A stretch of 64,000 nt of DNA from Pseudomonas brenneri (GCF_007858285.1 NZ_VFIL01000002.1:310001-374000); one strand, 5' to 3'. Shown: positions 18,909-29,432, counted from the first letter of the stretch. The notes: generated from the sequence alone by a model not told the origin. Translations and numbers: made by a program.

Positions 18909-20027
18909 TTGATCGTCTTCCGTTATCTGTCCCGCGAAGTTCTGCTGACCCTGAGTGCCGTGAGTGCGGTATTGCTGGTCATCATCATGAGTGGTCGTTT
19001 CGTCAAATACCTGGCCCAGGCCGCCTCGGGTGCCCTGGATCCGGGCTCGCTGTTCCTGATCATGGGCTTTCGCCTGCCAGGCTTTTTGCAGTTGATCCTG
19101 CCGTTGGGCCTGTTTCTCGGGATCCTGCTGGCCTATGGCCGGCTCTACCTCGAAAGCGAGATGACCGTGCTGTCGGCCACCGGCATGAGCCAGCAGCGCC
19201 TGCTGGCCATGACCATGGTCCCGGCCACCGGCGTGGCGCTGGTGGTGGCCTGGCTGAGCCTGAGCCTGGCCCCCCAGGGCGCCATGCAGTTCCAACTGGT
19301 GCTCAATAAACAGGACGCCATGACCGAGTTCGATACCCTCGAACCGGGGCGCTTCCAGGCCCTCAACGATGGCACCCGTGTGACCTACACCGAGCGCATG
19401 ACCGATGATCGGGCCAACCTCGGCGGTGTATTCATCTCCGAGAAGCGCCTGGGCCAGGACAAGAAAGACCGTGGCATTTCCGTCTTGGTGGCCGATAGCG
19501 GGCGCCAGGAAGTACGTCCGGACGGCAGCCGATACCTGATCCTGGAGAACGGCTATCGCTACGACGGCAGCCCCGGCCAGGCCGACTACCGCGCCATCAA
19601 GTACGACACCTACGGGGTCATGCTGGCCCGGCCGGATGTGAGTGGCGAGGTTACCGATCGCGATGCCATCCCGACCCTGGACCTGATCGGCAACAACCAA
19701 TTGCGGGCAATTGCCGAGTTGCAATGGCGTATTTCCCTGCCGTTGCTGGTGTTTATCGTCACCTTGATGGCGGTGCCGCTGTCTCGGGTCAACCCGCGCC
19801 AGGGCCGCTTCCTCAAGTTGCTGCCGGCGATCCTGTTGTACATGGCCTACCTGACCATCCTGATTTCCGCCCGTGGCTCCCTGGAGAAGGGCAAGCTGTC
19901 GCCGACCCTGGGGTTGTGGTGGGTCCACGGCATCTTCCTGATGATTGGCCTGGGCCTGCTGTACTGGGAACCGATTCGTTTGAAAATGCAGAGCCGTCGC
20001 GGCATGAAGGAGATGGCTCGTGGGTAA
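18909..20027 (+). CDS. lptF: LPS export ABC transporter permease LptF
   Basis: A 372-residue inner-membrane permease that, with LptG and the LptB ATPase, extracts lipopolysaccharide from the membrane and drives it towards LptC-A-D. Three N-terminal membrane segments, a periplasmic beta-jellyroll (about 130-265) and three C-terminal segments are visible. The TTG at 18909 is chosen because GGAG lies eight bases upstream and it gives the usual MIVFRYLSREV start; a GTG at 18900 would add three residues and overlap the ribosome site. It overlaps lptG by eight bases. Confidence 0.93.
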   Translation: MIVFRYLSREVLLTLSAVSAVLLVIIMSGRFVKYLAQAASGALDPGSLFLIMGFRLPGFLQLILPLGLFLGILLAYGRLYLESEMTVLSATGMSQQRLLAMTMVPATGVALVVAWLSLSLAPQGAMQFQLVLNKQDAMTEFDTLEPGRFQALNDGTRVTYTERMTDDRANLGGVFISEKRLGQDKKDRGISVLVADSGRQEVRPDGSRYLILENGYRYDGSPGQADYRAIKYDTYGVMLARPDVSGEVTDRDAIPTLDLIGNNQLRAIAELQWRISLPLLVFIVTLMAVPLSRVNPRQGRFLKLLPAILLYMAYLTILISARGSLEKGKLSPTLGLWWVHGIFLMIGLGLLYWEPIRLKMQSRRGMKEMARG

Positions 20028-21099
20028 GTTGGATCGCTACATCGGTAGCAGCGTACTGGTCGCCATCCTGGCGGTATTGGGCATCATCCTCGGCCTGGCG
20101 TCGTTGTTTGCCTTCATTGATGAAGTGGGCAACGTCACCGATACCTATACGGTCACTGACGTACTGAGCTACGTGGCGCTGACCGCGCCGCGCCGCCTCT
20201 ACGACATGATGCCGATGGCCGCGCTGATCGGTTGCCTGATCGGCCTGGGCAGCCTGGCCAGCAACAGTGAACTGACCATCATGCGTGCGGCCGGGGTGTC
20301 CGTTGCCCGTATCGTCTGGGCCGTGATGAAACCCATGCTGCTGCTGATGGCTGCTAGTGTGCTGATCGGCGAATACGTGGCGCCACCGGCGGAAACCACG
20401 GCCCAGGCCAACCGTGCGCTGGCTCAGGGCTCTGGCGATGCGCAAAGCTCCAAGCGGGGCCTGTGGCACCGCCAGGGCGATGAATTCATCCACATCAACG
20501 CGGTGCAACCCGGCGGCCTGCTGGTCGGTGTCACCCGTTATCGCTTTGACGAAGAGCGCCACATGCTGTCGTCGAGCTTTGCCAAGCGGGCACAGTTCAG
20601 TGACAACCAGTGGGTGTTGAGCGATGTGACCACCACCCACTTCCGCAACCCTGGCAAAGGCACCGAGGCCAGCACCGAGGTGATCAACGAGCCGACACAG
20701 GCCTGGGACATCGCGCTCAAGCCGGAACTGCTCAATACGGTGGTGATGATCCCCGAAAGCCTGCCGATCTCCGGTCTGTGGAGCTATATCCACTACCTCA
20801 AGGAGCAGGGCCTGAATAACGGCCGCTACTGGCTGGCATTTTGGGTCAAGGTGTTGCAGCCGGTGGTGACCGCCGCGCTGGTGTTGATGGCGATTTCGTT
20901 TATTTTCGGCCCGTTACGCTCGGTGACCCTGGGTCAGCGCGTATTTACCGGGGTGCTGGTCGGTTTCACCTTCCGCATTGCCCAGGATCTGCTGGGGCCG
21001 TCGAGCCTGGTATTCGGCTTCTCGCCGCTGTTTGCGGTGCTGGTGCCAACCGGCATCTGTGCCCTGGCCGGGTTCTGGCTGCTGCGGCGGGCCGGTTGA
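20020..21099 (+). CDS. lptG: LPS export ABC transporter permease LptG
   Basis: The 359-residue partner of LptF with the same plan: N-terminal segments (VLVAILAVLGIILGLASLF), a periplasmic jellyroll with GLWHRQGDEFIHI, and C-terminal segments. LDRYIGSS at the start and LPISGLWSYIHYLKEQGL before the last segments are typical of LptG. It starts with GTG inside the 3' end of lptF and is followed by a strong terminator. Confidence 0.96.
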   Translation: MGKLDRYIGSSVLVAILAVLGIILGLASLFAFIDEVGNVTDTYTVTDVLSYVALTAPRRLYDMMPMAALIGCLIGLGSLASNSELTIMRAAGVSVARIVWAVMKPMLLLMAASVLIGEYVAPPAETTAQANRALAQGSGDAQSSKRGLWHRQGDEFIHINAVQPGGLLVGVTRYRFDEERHMLSSSFAKRAQFSDNQWVLSDVTTTHFRNPGKGTEASTEVINEPTQAWDIALKPELLNTVVMIPESLPISGLWSYIHYLKEQGLNNGRYWLAFWVKVLQPVVTAALVLMAISFIFGPLRSVTLGQRVFTGVLVGFTFRIAQDLLGPSSLVFGFSPLFAVLVPTGICALAGFWLLRRAG

Positions 21100-21115
21100 T
21101 CCGCTGTTGTTGAGC

Positions 21116-21150
21116 AAAAAATGCCCCGTTCGCAAGAGTGGGGCATTTTT
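21116..21150 (+). terminator. Rho-independent terminator of lptFG
   Basis: AAAAAATGCCCC (21116-21127) pairs with GGGGCATTTTT (21140-21150) around a small loop directly after lptG. Confidence 0.92.
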
Positions 21151-21251
21151 GTTATTGGTCGCCAAAGATGACGTCTGGCCCGAGCATCAGGTACAATTCC
21201 CGGCTATTTTTCAGCGGGCAATCTGCCTGCAGCCTTTTTGAGTGTTGATCC

Positions 21252-23051
21252 GTGAGTGATTTGAGTCATATCCGCAATTTCTCCATCATCGCCCACATTG
21301 ACCATGGTAAGTCGACGCTGGCCGATCGATTCATCCAGATGTGCGGCGGCCTTGCCGAGCGTGAAATGGAAGCCCAGGTCCTGGACTCCATGGACCTCGA
21401 ACGCGAGCGCGGGATCACCATCAAGGCCCACAGCGTTACCCTGTACTACACCGCCAAAGACGGTATCAAGTACCAGCTGAACTTCATTGATACCCCGGGC
21501 CACGTCGACTTCACCTACGAAGTCAGCCGTTCCCTGGCGGCCTGTGAAGGTGCGCTGCTGGTGGTGGACGCGGGTCAGGGCGTAGAAGCCCAGTCCGTGG
21601 CCAACTGCTACACCGCTATCGAGCAGGGCCTGGAAGTCATGCCGGTGCTGAACAAGATCGACCTGCCACAGGCTGATCCGGACCGCGTGAAAGAAGAAAT
21701 CGAAAAAATCATCGGCATTGACGCCACCGACGCCGTCGAGTGCAGCGCCAAGACCGGCCTGGGTGTCGACGAAGTGCTCGAACGCCTGGTCAAGACCATT
21801 CCCGCACCAACCGGCAACTACGAAGATCCGCTGCAAGCGTTGATCATCGACTCCTGGTTCGACAATTATCTGGGCGTTGTGTCCCTGGTACGTGTGCGCC
21901 ATGGCCGGGTGAAGAAGGGCGACAAGATCCTGGTCAAGTCCACCGGCAAGATCCATCTGGTGGACAGCGTCGGTGTATTCAACCCCAAGCACACCGCTAC
22001 CACTGATCTGAAAGCCGGTGAAGTAGGCTTTATCATCGCCGGTATCAAGGACATCCACGGTGCACCGGTCGGTGACACCCTGACGCTCAGCTCCACGCCG
22101 GACGTCGATGTGCTGCCAGGCTTCAAGCGCATCCAGCCACAGGTCTACGCCGGCCTGTTCCCGGTCAGCTCCGACGACTTCGAGGATTTCCGCGAAGCCC
22201 TGCAAAAGCTGACCCTCAACGACTCGTCGTTGCAGTACACCCCGGAAAGCTCCGACGCCCTGGGCTTTGGCTTTCGCTGCGGGTTCCTGGGCATGCTGCA
22301 CATGGAAATCATCCAGGAGCGCCTGGAGCGCGAGTACGACCTGGACCTGATCACCACCGCGCCAACGGTTATTTTTGAGCTGTTGCTCAAAACCGGTGAA
22401 ACGATTTACGTCGACAACCCGTCCAAGCTGCCGGATCTGTCGTCCATCGAAGACATGCGCGAACCGATCGTGCGGGCCAATATTCTTGTGCCGCAAGAGC
22501 ACCTGGGTAACGTCATTACCCTGTGTATCGAAAAGCGTGGCGTGCAGCACGACATGCTGTTCCTCGGTACCCAGGTACAAGTGACCTATGATTTGCCGAT
22601 GAACGAAGTGGTCCTGGACTTCTTTGACCGCCTCAAATCCACCAGTCGCGGCTATGCTTCGCTGGATTACCATTTTGACCGCTACCAATCGGCCAACCTG
22701 GTGAAGCTCGATGTATTGATCAACGGTGACAAGGTTGATGCCCTGGCGCTCATCGTCCACAAGGACAATGCGCACTACAAGGGTCGCCAACTGACCGAGA
22801 AGATGAAAGAACTGATTCCGCGCCAGATGTTCGACGTCGCGATCCAGGCCGCCATTGGCGGGCAGATCATTGCGCGGACCTCCGTCAAGGCACTCAGAAA
22901 GAACGTACTGGCCAAATGCTATGGCGGCGACGTCAGCCGTAAGCGCAAGCTGCTTGAGAAGCAAAAGGCCGGTAAAAAACGCATGAAGCAAGTGGGCAAC
23001 GTGGAAATTCCACAAGAAGCCTTCCTTGCGGTGCTCAGGTTGGATAGTTAG
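21252..23051 (+). CDS. lepA: Elongation factor 4 (LepA) GTPase
   Basis: This 599-residue translational GTPase acts on stalled or mis-translocated ribosomes. The G1 motif [10 protein letters not shown]3 DTPGH, G4 NKID and the EF4-specific C-terminal domain ([16 protein letters not shown]) are intact, and the length is standard. The start is GTG at 21252 ([14 protein letters not shown]). It is five bases upstream of lepB, the usual operon. Confidence 0.98.
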   Translation: MSDLSHIRNFSIIAHIDHGKSTLADRFIQMCGGLAEREMEAQVLDSMDLERERGITIKAHSVTLYYTAKDGIKYQLNFIDTPGHVDFTYEVSRSLAACEGALLVVDAGQGVEAQSVANCYTAIEQGLEVMPVLNKIDLPQADPDRVKEEIEKIIGIDATDAVECSAKTGLGVDEVLERLVKTIPAPTGNYEDPLQALIIDSWFDNYLGVVSLVRVRHGRVKKGDKILVKSTGKIHLVDSVGVFNPKHTATTDLKAGEVGFIIAGIKDIHGAPVGDTLTLSSTPDVDVLPGFKRIQPQVYAGLFPVSSDDFEDFREALQKLTLNDSSLQYTPESSDALGFGFRCGFLGMLHMEIIQERLEREYDLDLITTAPTVIFELLLKTGETIYVDNPSKLPDLSSIEDMREPIVRANILVPQEHLGNVITLCIEKRGVQHDMLFLGTQVQVTYDLPMNEVVLDFFDRLKSTSRGYASLDYHFDRYQSANLVKLDVLINGDKVDALALIVHKDNAHYKGRQLTEKMKELIPRQMFDVAIQAAIGGQIIARTSVKALRKNVLAKCYGGDVSRKRKLLEKQKAGKKRMKQVGNVEIPQEAFLAVLRLDS

Positions 23052-23056
23052 GTCCT

Positions 23057-23911
23057 ATGTCACTAAATTTCCCGCTGTTGCTGGTCATCGCCGTTGCCGT
23101 CTGTGGTCTCTTGGCGCTGCTCGATCTGCTGTTCTTCGCCCCGCGTCGTCGGGCGGCCATCGCGTCCTATCAGGGCAGCGTCAGCCAGCCCGATGGCGTG
23201 GTGATCGAGAAGCTCAACAAAGAGCCCTTGCTGGTTGAATACGGCAAGTCGTTCTTCCCGGTGTTGTTCATCGTGCTGGTGCTGCGCTCGTTTCTGGTGG
23301 AGCCGTTCCAGATCCCTTCGGGGTCGATGAAGCCAACCCTGGATGTCGGCGACTTCATCCTGGTGAACAAGTTTTCGTACGGGATCCGCTTGCCGGTGAT
23401 CGACAAGAAAATCATCGAGGTGGGTGATCCGCAGCGCGGCGATGTGATGGTGTTCCGCTACCCAAGCGACCCGAACGTCAACTACATCAAGCGGGTGGTT
23501 GGCCTGCCGGGTGACGTGATTCGCTACACCAGCGACAAGCGCCTGTTCGTCAATGGCGAGTCGGTGGCCGAGAAACTCATCGGCTCCGAGCCGAACACCC
23601 TGGGCAGCGCCGAGCTGTACGAGGAAAAACTCGGGGCGGTAGAGCACCAGATCCGCAAGGAAATGAGCCGCTACCGTTCGCCGCCCGACAACCAGTGGAC
23701 AGTGCCTGCCGGGCATTACTTCATGATGGGCGACAACCGCGACAACTCCAATGACAGCCGCTACTGGGATGATCCAAGCATTCCCAAGGAGCTGCTGGGC
23801 ATGGTTCCCGACCAGAACATCGTCGGCAAGGCCTTCGCGGTCTGGATGAGCTGGCCGGAACCCAAACTCAGCCACCTGCCGAACTTCTCGCGGGTGGGGC
23901 TGATCAAGTAA
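23057..23911 (+). CDS. lepB: Signal peptidase I
   Basis: A 284-residue inner-membrane protease that removes signal peptides from Sec and Tat substrates, including the pilins of this window. Two N-terminal membrane segments (residues 4-25 and about 62-80) are followed by the catalytic Ser in IPSGSMKPTL and the general-base Lys in NYIKRVVGLPGD; the GDNRDNSNDSR box closes the fold. Translated just after lepA. A hairpin follows the stop codon. Confidence 0.97.
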   Translation: MSLNFPLLLVIAVAVCGLLALLDLLFFAPRRRAAIASYQGSVSQPDGVVIEKLNKEPLLVEYGKSFFPVLFIVLVLRSFLVEPFQIPSGSMKPTLDVGDFILVNKFSYGIRLPVIDKKIIEVGDPQRGDVMVFRYPSDPNVNYIKRVVGLPGDVIRYTSDKRLFVNGESVAEKLIGSEPNTLGSAELYEEKLGAVEHQIRKEMSRYRSPPDNQWTVPAGHYFMMGDNRDNSNDSRYWDDPSIPKELLGMVPDQNIVGKAFAVWMSWPEPKLSHLPNFSRVGLIK

Positions 23912-23917
23912 TCCATG

Positions 23918-23939
23918 CGGCGCTGTGAACACAGCGCCG
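23918..23939 (+). terminator. Strong hairpin after lepB, weak terminator
   Basis: CGGCGCTGT pairs with ACAGCGCCG across GAAC. The following AATGCTTTTCT has only a short T-run, so it may terminate partly or act as an RNase III processing site upstream of rnc. Confidence 0.55.
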
Positions 23940-24065
23940 AATGCTTTTCTGGGGCTTGGACATTGGTCCGGCTTCGAGCAATACGCAGCATTGCCAGGAT
24001 TTGAATTTGAACACAGCGTTAATCGTCGATGGCCTTTGCCGCCACGTACTGAAAGTAGGTAAACC

Positions 24066-24755
24066 GTGAGCGTTTCTTTGAGTCGTCTTGAGCGTCAGCT
24101 CGGCTACACCTTCAAGGACCAGGAATTGATGGTCCTTGCCCTCACACACCGCAGTTTTGCCGGGCGCAACAATGAACGCCTGGAATTCCTCGGTGATGCC
24201 ATCCTTAACTTCGCCGCTGGCGAAGCCCTGTTCAACCGCTTCCCCCTGGCCCGTGAAGGCCAGCTGTCGCGCCTGCGCGCGCGCCTGGTGAAGGGCGAGA
24301 CCCTGGCCGTACTGGCCCGTGGTTTTGACCTGGGCGAATACCTGCGCCTGGGTTCCGGTGAGTTGAAGAGCGGCGGTTTCCGTCGCGAGTCGATCCTGGC
24401 CGATGCCCTGGAAGCCCTGATCGGTGCGATCTACCTGGATGCCGGGATGGAAGTGGCCAAGGAGCGGGTCATGGCCTGGCTGGCGTCGGAAATCGACAGC
24501 CTGACCCTGGTGGATACCAACAAGGATCCCAAGACCCGCCTGCAGGAATTCTTGCAGTCGCGCGGCTGCGAACTGCCACGCTACGAAGTGGTGGATATCC
24601 AGGGTGAACCGCACTGCCGTGTGTTCTTCGTCGAATGCGAAGTCACCTTATTGAACGAAAAAAGCCGAGGTCAGGGTGTGAGCCGTCGTATTGCCGAACA
24701 GGTAGCGGCCGCTGCAGCACTGATTGCCCTGGGCGTGGAGAATGGCCATGACTGA
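24066..24755 (+). CDS. rnc: Ribonuclease III
   Basis: A 229-residue double-strand-specific endoribonuclease for rRNA and mRNA processing. The catalytic domain has the signature [13 protein letters not shown] and the second acidic helix [13 protein letters not shown]; the C-terminal double-stranded-RNA-binding domain begins near residue 155 ([12 protein letters not shown]). It starts with GTG and overlaps era by eight bases, so the two are coupled. A DUF4845 gene often found just upstream is absent. Confidence 0.97.
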   Translation: MSVSLSRLERQLGYTFKDQELMVLALTHRSFAGRNNERLEFLGDAILNFAAGEALFNRFPLAREGQLSRLRARLVKGETLAVLARGFDLGEYLRLGSGELKSGGFRRESILADALEALIGAIYLDAGMEVAKERVMAWLASEIDSLTLVDTNKDPKTRLQEFLQSRGCELPRYEVVDIQGEPHCRVFFVECEVTLLNEKSRGQGVSRRIAEQVAAAAALIALGVENGHD

Positions 24756-25650
24756 TTCAACCGCAACACGCTGTGGCTATGTTGCCATCGTCGGCCGTCC
24801 CAACGTGGGCAAGTCCACGCTGCTGAACCATATCCTGGGGCAGAAGCTGGCGATCACCTCGCGCAAGCCGCAGACCACTCGCCACAACATGCTGGGCATC
24901 AAGACCGAAGGCAACGTGCAAGCGGTCTACGTCGACACCCCGGGCATGCACAAAGGCGGCGAGAAAGCGCTGAACCGCTACATGAACAAGACCGCTTCGG
25001 CCGCGTTGAAAGACGTCGACGTGGTGATCTTCGTGGTCGACCGCACCAAGTGGACCGATGAAGACCAGATGGTGCTGGAGCGTGTGCAGTACGTCACCGG
25101 GCCGTTGATCGTCGCGTTGAACAAGACCGACCGCATCGAAGACAAAGCCGAACTGATGCCGCACCTGAGCTGGTTGCAGGAACAACTGCCGAATGCCCAG
25201 ATCATGCCGATCTCGGCCCAGCACGGGCACAACCTCGAAGCCCTGGAGCGCGTGATCGCAGGCTACCTGCCGGAGAACGAGCACTTCTTCCCGGAAGACC
25301 AGATCACCGACCGCAGCAGCCGATTCCTTGCCGCCGAGCTGGTACGCGAGAAAATCATGCGCCAGATGGGCGCCGAGTTGCCGTACCAGATCACCGTCGA
25401 AATCGAAGAGTTCAAGCAGCAGGGCAAGACCCTGCATATCCATGCGCTGATCCTCGTCGAACGTGACGGCCAGAAGAAAATCATCATTGGCGACAAGGGC
25501 GAACGCATCAAGCGCATCGGCACCGAAGCGCGCAAGGACATGGAGTTGCTGTTCGATTCCAAGATCATGCTTAACCTGTGGGTGAAGGTTAAGGGTGGCT
25601 GGTCCGATGACGAGCGTGCGCTGCGCTCCCTGGGCTACGGCGACCTGTAA
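24748..25650 (+). CDS. era: Ribosome-assembly GTPase Era
   Basis: A 300-residue GTPase that binds the 3' end of 16S rRNA and checks 30S maturation. G1 [10 protein letters not shown]3 DTPGMH, G4 NKTD and a C-terminal KH domain with [13 protein letters not shown] are present. The ATG at 24748 lies inside the end of rnc, giving translational coupling; the usual family length is kept. Confidence 0.98.
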   Translation: MTDSTATRCGYVAIVGRPNVGKSTLLNHILGQKLAITSRKPQTTRHNMLGIKTEGNVQAVYVDTPGMHKGGEKALNRYMNKTASAALKDVDVVIFVVDRTKWTDEDQMVLERVQYVTGPLIVALNKTDRIEDKAELMPHLSWLQEQLPNAQIMPISAQHGHNLEALERVIAGYLPENEHFFPEDQITDRSSRFLAAELVREKIMRQMGAELPYQITVEIEEFKQQGKTLHIHALILVERDGQKKIIIGDKGERIKRIGTEARKDMELLFDSKIMLNLWVKVKGGWSDDERALRSLGYGDL

Positions 25651-25679
25651 TCAGTCTCCAGTAACACCGCAGGACAAAA

Positions 25680-25799
25680 TGTGGGAGCGGGCTTGTGTGG
25701 GAGCTGGCTTGCCTGCGATAGCATCGCTTCGGTCTACTTGATACATCGAGGCGTCTGCATCGCAGGCAAGCCAGCTCCCACACAAGCCCGCTCCCACAT
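25680..25799. repeat. Nested REPIN (one REP pair inside another)
   Basis: The left arm has TGTGGGAGCGGGCTTG followed directly by TGTGGGAGCTGGCTTGCC and the right arm mirrors both in reverse order. The outer pair appears to enclose a complete inner REPIN, a sign of insertion of one element into another. Confidence 0.85.
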
Positions 25800-25838
25800 T
25801 GGTTTATCGCTGTTCTTAAGTTCTGCGAAGAGACATTT

Positions 25839-26528
25839 ATGTCCCAATCCCCACCCCCCAGCCAACCCGCCTACGTCCTGCACAGCCGCGCCTACCGCGA
25901 GACCAGCGCCCTGGTGGATTTCCTCACGCCTCAAGGCCGCCTGCGCGCGGTGTTGCGCAGCGCGCGGGGCAAGGCGGGGACGCTGGCACGGCCATTCGTG
26001 GCGCTGGACGTGGAGTTTCGCGGCAAGGGTGAGTTGAAAAACGTCGGGCGCCTGGAAAGCATCGGCACCTCGGCCTGGCTCAATGGCGAGGCGCTGTTCA
26101 GCGGGCTCTACCTCAACGAGCTGCTGATCCGCCTGCTGCCCGCCGAAGACCCGCACCCTGCGGTCTTCGATCACTACGCCGCCACCTTGTTGGCCCTGGC
26201 CGAAGGCCGCCCACTGGAGCCGCTGCTGCGCGCCTTCGAATGGCGCCTGCTCGACGACCTGGGCTACGGCTTCGAACTCAACAACGACTTGCACGGCGAG
26301 CCCATCGCGGCCGATGGCATGTACCGCCTGCAAGTGGACGCCGGCCTGGAGCGCGTCTATCTGCTGCAACCCGGTCTGTTCCAGGGCGCCGAGTTATTGG
26401 CCATGGCCGAGGCCGACTGGAGTGCCCCCGGTGCCCTGTCGGCTGCCAAGCGCCTGATGCGCCAGGCCCTGGCCGTGCATTTGGGCGGTCGGCCGTTGGT
26501 CAGTCGCGAGTTGTTTCGAAAGCCCTGA
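25839..26528 (+). CDS. recO: DNA repair protein RecO
   Basis: A 229-residue recombination mediator that helps RecR load RecA at gaps. An OB-fold N-terminal domain begins with [19 protein letters not shown], the usual RecO start, and the helical C-terminal domain follows. The zinc-binding cysteines seen in some RecO proteins are absent, as in other gammaproteobacteria. Gene order era-recO-pdxJ is conserved. Confidence 0.95.
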   Translation: MSQSPPPSQPAYVLHSRAYRETSALVDFLTPQGRLRAVLRSARGKAGTLARPFVALDVEFRGKGELKNVGRLESIGTSAWLNGEALFSGLYLNELLIRLLPAEDPHPAVFDHYAATLLALAEGRPLEPLLRAFEWRLLDDLGYGFELNNDLHGEPIAADGMYRLQVDAGLERVYLLQPGLFQGAELLAMAEADWSAPGALSAAKRLMRQALAVHLGGRPLVSRELFRKP

Positions 26529-26579
26529 CATCCCCGTGTATGCTGTGCGCCGATTCTTTCCCTTTTCAGGAGCGCTTCC

Positions 26580-27323
26580 GTGACCACCAGCAATCGCATT
26601 CTTCTTGGCGTCAACATCGACCACGTTGCTACCCTGCGCCAGGCCCGGGGCACCCGTTACCCTGATCCGGTCAAGGCCGCACTGGACGCCGAAGAAGCAG
26701 GCGCCGACGGGATCACCGTGCACCTGCGCGAAGACCGCCGGCACATCCAGGAGCGCGATGTGCTGGTGCTCAAGGACGTGCTGCAAACCCGCATGAACTT
26801 CGAAATGGGCATCACCGAAGAAATGATGGCCTTCGCCGAGCGCATCCGCCCGGCGCATATCTGCCTGGTCCCGGAAACCCGTCAGGAACTGACCACCGAA
26901 GGCGGCCTGGACGTGGCCGGCCAGGAAGCGCGGATCAAGGCGGCGGTCGAGCGCCTGTCGCAGATTGGCAGTGAAGTTTCGCTGTTTATCGACGCCGATG
27001 AGCGGCAGATCGAAGCCTCGCGCCGCGTGGGAGCGCCGGCCATCGAGTTGCATACCGGCCGCTACGCCGATGCCACCACCCCGACCGAGGTCGCCGACGA
27101 ACTGCAACGCATCATCGACGGTGTGGCCTGCGGCTTGCGCGAGGGCCTGATCGTCAACGCCGGCCATGGCCTGCACTACCACAACGTCGAAGCCGTGGCG
27201 GCGATCAAGGGCATCAACGAACTGAACATCGGCCACGCGCTGGTCGCCCATGCGCTGTTCGTCGGTTTCAAAGGTGCGGTTGCCGAGATGAAAGCGCTGA
27301 TCCTGGCCGCCGCCAAGCACTGA
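26580..27323 (+). CDS. pdxJ: Pyridoxine 5'-phosphate synthase
   Basis: This 247-residue TIM-barrel enzyme condenses 3-amino-2-oxopropyl phosphate and deoxyxylulose 5-phosphate in the last ring-closing step of vitamin B6 synthesis. The signature [19 protein letters not shown] with the catalytic His, the HLREDRRHI motif and the C-terminal [12 protein letters not shown] phosphate-binding segment are intact. Translation starts with GTG. Confidence 0.97.
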   Translation: MTTSNRILLGVNIDHVATLRQARGTRYPDPVKAALDAEEAGADGITVHLREDRRHIQERDVLVLKDVLQTRMNFEMGITEEMMAFAERIRPAHICLVPETRQELTTEGGLDVAGQEARIKAAVERLSQIGSEVSLFIDADERQIEASRRVGAPAIELHTGRYADATTPTEVADELQRIIDGVACGLREGLIVNAGHGLHYHNVEAVAAIKGINELNIGHALVAHALFVGFKGAVAEMKALILAAAKH

Positions 27324-27337
27324 CCGTCGATCAACCT

Positions 27338-27435
27338 GTAGGAGCGAGCTTGCTCGCGAAGGTCGTCAACGATGACGCGGGGAGTCTGGTTCCCCGCGCT
27401 GTTCTCAGGTTTTTCGCGAGCAAGCTCGCTCCTAC
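27338..27435. repeat. REPIN downstream of pdxJ
   Basis: GTAGGAGCGAGCTTGCTCGC at 27338 and its complement ending at 27435 enclose a spacer with GTCGTCAACGATGACGCGG. Confidence 0.93.
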
Positions 27436-27536
27436 GGGTTTCATGCGGCAATGCGAAGCCTTACTGTTTAGCCTGCGGGGGTGTATCGTATTTGCCCTTT
27501 GCGGGCCTTGCGCCCGCGCAGATACGTGAGGTTGTT

Positions 27537-28919
27537 GTGTCCCGATCCTTTTCCCGTCGACAAATCCTTGGTGGCCTCGCCGGCCTGGCAGTGGTGGGCG
27601 TCGGTGCCGGTGGCGCCTATCGCTACTGGCTGGGGAAAGTCGCGGACGCCAGCGCCGGGCGCGATTACGAGCTGATCGCCGCGCCCCTGGATGTGGAACT
27701 GGTGCCAGGGCACACAACCCAGGCCTGGGCATTCGGCCCATCGGCACCGGGTACCGAGTTGCGTGTGCGCCAGGGTGAGTGGCTGCGGGTGCGTTTTATA
27801 AACCACCTGCCGGTTGCCACCACCATCCACTGGCACGGCATCCGCCTGCCCCTGGAAATGGACGGCGTGCCGTACGTTTCGCAATTACCGGTGTTGCCCG
27901 GCGAGTATTTCGACTACCAATTCCGCGTGCCGGATGCCGGCAGCTACTGGTATCACCCCCATGTGAGCAGCAGCGAAGAACTGGGCCGGGGCCTGGTCGG
28001 CCCGTTGATTGTCGAAGAGCGCGAGCCCACCGGCTTCAAGCATGAGCGCACCCTGAGCCTGAAAAACTGGCATATCGACGAGCAGGGTGAGTTTGTCGAA
28101 TTCAGCATCCCCCGCGAAGCAGCCCGTGGCGGTACGGCTGGACGGCTGTCGACCATCAACGGTGTACCGCAGGCGGTCATCGACCTGCCGGCCGGGCAAA
28201 TCACCCGTGTGCGCCTGCTCAACCTCGACAACACGCTGACCTATCGCCTGAATATCCCCAATGTTGAAGCGCAGATCTATGCGCTGGATGGCAACCCCAT
28301 CGAGCCACGGCCGTTGGGCAAGGACTATTGGCTGGGCCCGGGCATGCGCATTTGCCTGGCGATCAAGGCTCCGCCGGCCGGCGAAGAACTGTCGATCCGC
28401 AATGGCCCGGTGCGCCTGGGTACCTTCCGCTCGGTGGCCAATACGGATGCGCCCGGTGAGTGGCCGCCCGCCTTGCCGGCCAACCCGATTGCCGAGCCGG
28501 ACCTGGCCAATGCCGAAAAGCTCAACTTCAATTTCGAATGGGTGGGCTCGGTCTCGGTCAACGTCGAGAACGGCAAACCGCCAAGCCTGTGGCAGATCAA
28601 CGGCCAGGCCTGGGACATCACCGACAAGACCTGCGCCGACCGCCCGATTGCCAAGCTGGAACTGGGCAAGAGCTATATTTTTGAATTGAAAAACATGACC
28701 CAGTACCAGCACCCGATCCACCTGCATGGCATGAGCTTCAAGGTGATCGCTTCGAACCGCCACAAGGTCACGCCGTATTTCACCGACACCTACTTGCTGG
28801 GCAAGAACGAACGCGCCCGCGTGGCGTTGGTGGCGGATAACCCTGGGGTGTGGATGTTCCATTGCCATGTGATCGACCATATGGAAACCGGCCTGATGGC
28901 CGCCATCGAGGTGGCGTGA
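27537..28919 (+). CDS. Tat-exported multicopper oxidase
   Basis: A 460-residue periplasmic multicopper oxidase. The twin-arginine signal is SFSRRQILGG followed by a hydrophobic stretch, so folded protein should be exported by Tat. Copper ligands are visible in TTIHWHGIRLP and YWYHPHVSS (trinuclear site), HPIHLHGMSF and MFHCHVIDHMETGLM (type 1 and trinuclear sites, with the axial Met). The three-cupredoxin layout and length resemble CueO/laccase-type enzymes without the methionine-rich insert of CueO. The GTG start at 27537 gives the Tat signal. It overlaps tadA by one base (TGATG). Substrate is unknown. Confidence 0.88.
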   Translation: MSRSFSRRQILGGLAGLAVVGVGAGGAYRYWLGKVADASAGRDYELIAAPLDVELVPGHTTQAWAFGPSAPGTELRVRQGEWLRVRFINHLPVATTIHWHGIRLPLEMDGVPYVSQLPVLPGEYFDYQFRVPDAGSYWYHPHVSSSEELGRGLVGPLIVEEREPTGFKHERTLSLKNWHIDEQGEFVEFSIPREAARGGTAGRLSTINGVPQAVIDLPAGQITRVRLLNLDNTLTYRLNIPNVEAQIYALDGNPIEPRPLGKDYWLGPGMRICLAIKAPPAGEELSIRNGPVRLGTFRSVANTDAPGEWPPALPANPIAEPDLANAEKLNFNFEWVGSVSVNVENGKPPSLWQINGQAWDITDKTCADRPIAKLELGKSYIFELKNMTQYQHPIHLHGMSFKVIASNRHKVTPYFTDTYLLGKNERARVALVADNPGVWMFHCHVIDHMETGLMAAIEVA

Positions 28920-29410
28920 TGCGCCAGATTCGCCCGACGGCGATTATCGACCGCAGCCGCGATCAGGACTTCATGCGCGAGGCCCTGGCCCTCGCGGCCC
29001 AAGGCGCGGCCCTCGGTGAAGTGCCGGTGGGCGCGGTGTTGGTGCAGGACGGTGAAATCATCGGCCGCGGCTTCAATTGCCCGATCAGCGGCAGCGACCC
29101 GAGCGCCCACGCCGAAATGGTCGCCATCCGCGCCGCCGCCCAGGCCATCAGCAACTACCGCCTGCCGGGCAGTACGCTGTATGTGACCCTGGAACCGTGC
29201 AGCATGTGCGCCGGGCTGATCGTGCATTCGCGCATCGCCCGGGTGGTGTACGGCGCACTGGAGCCCAAGGCCGGGATTGTGCAAAGCCAGGGGCAGTTCT
29301 TTACCCAGGGCTTTTTGAATCATCGGGTGTTGTATGAAGGCGGGGTGCTGGCCGAGGAGTGTGGGGCGGTGTTGAGTGAGTTCTTCAAGGCGCGCCGGGC
29401 TAAACCCTGA
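28919..29410 (+). CDS. tadA: tRNA-specific adenosine deaminase
   Basis: A 163-residue zinc enzyme that converts A34 to inosine in tRNA-Arg(ACG). The zinc and catalytic motifs are AHAEMVAIR (His, catalytic Glu) and PCSMCAG (two Cys). The ATG overlaps the stop codon of the multicopper oxidase gene, so the two are probably co-translated even though they have no obvious common pathway. Confidence 0.95.
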   Translation: MRQIRPTAIIDRSRDQDFMREALALAAQGAALGEVPVGAVLVQDGEIIGRGFNCPISGSDPSAHAEMVAIRAAAQAISNYRLPGSTLYVTLEPCSMCAGLIVHSRIARVVYGALEPKAGIVQSQGQFFTQGFLNHRVLYEGGVLAEECGAVLSEFFKARRAKP

Positions 29411-29432
29411 CCTCATGTAAAAACCCAATCAA

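Noticed and set aside
21204..23015. A 603-codon open frame on the minus strand opposite lepA
   Set aside because: It mirrors the codon pattern of lepA and shows no domain or ribosome site.
23914..24003. A 29-codon frame between lepB and rnc
   Set aside because: It begins in a strong hairpin, lacks a ribosome site and does not resemble DUF4845.
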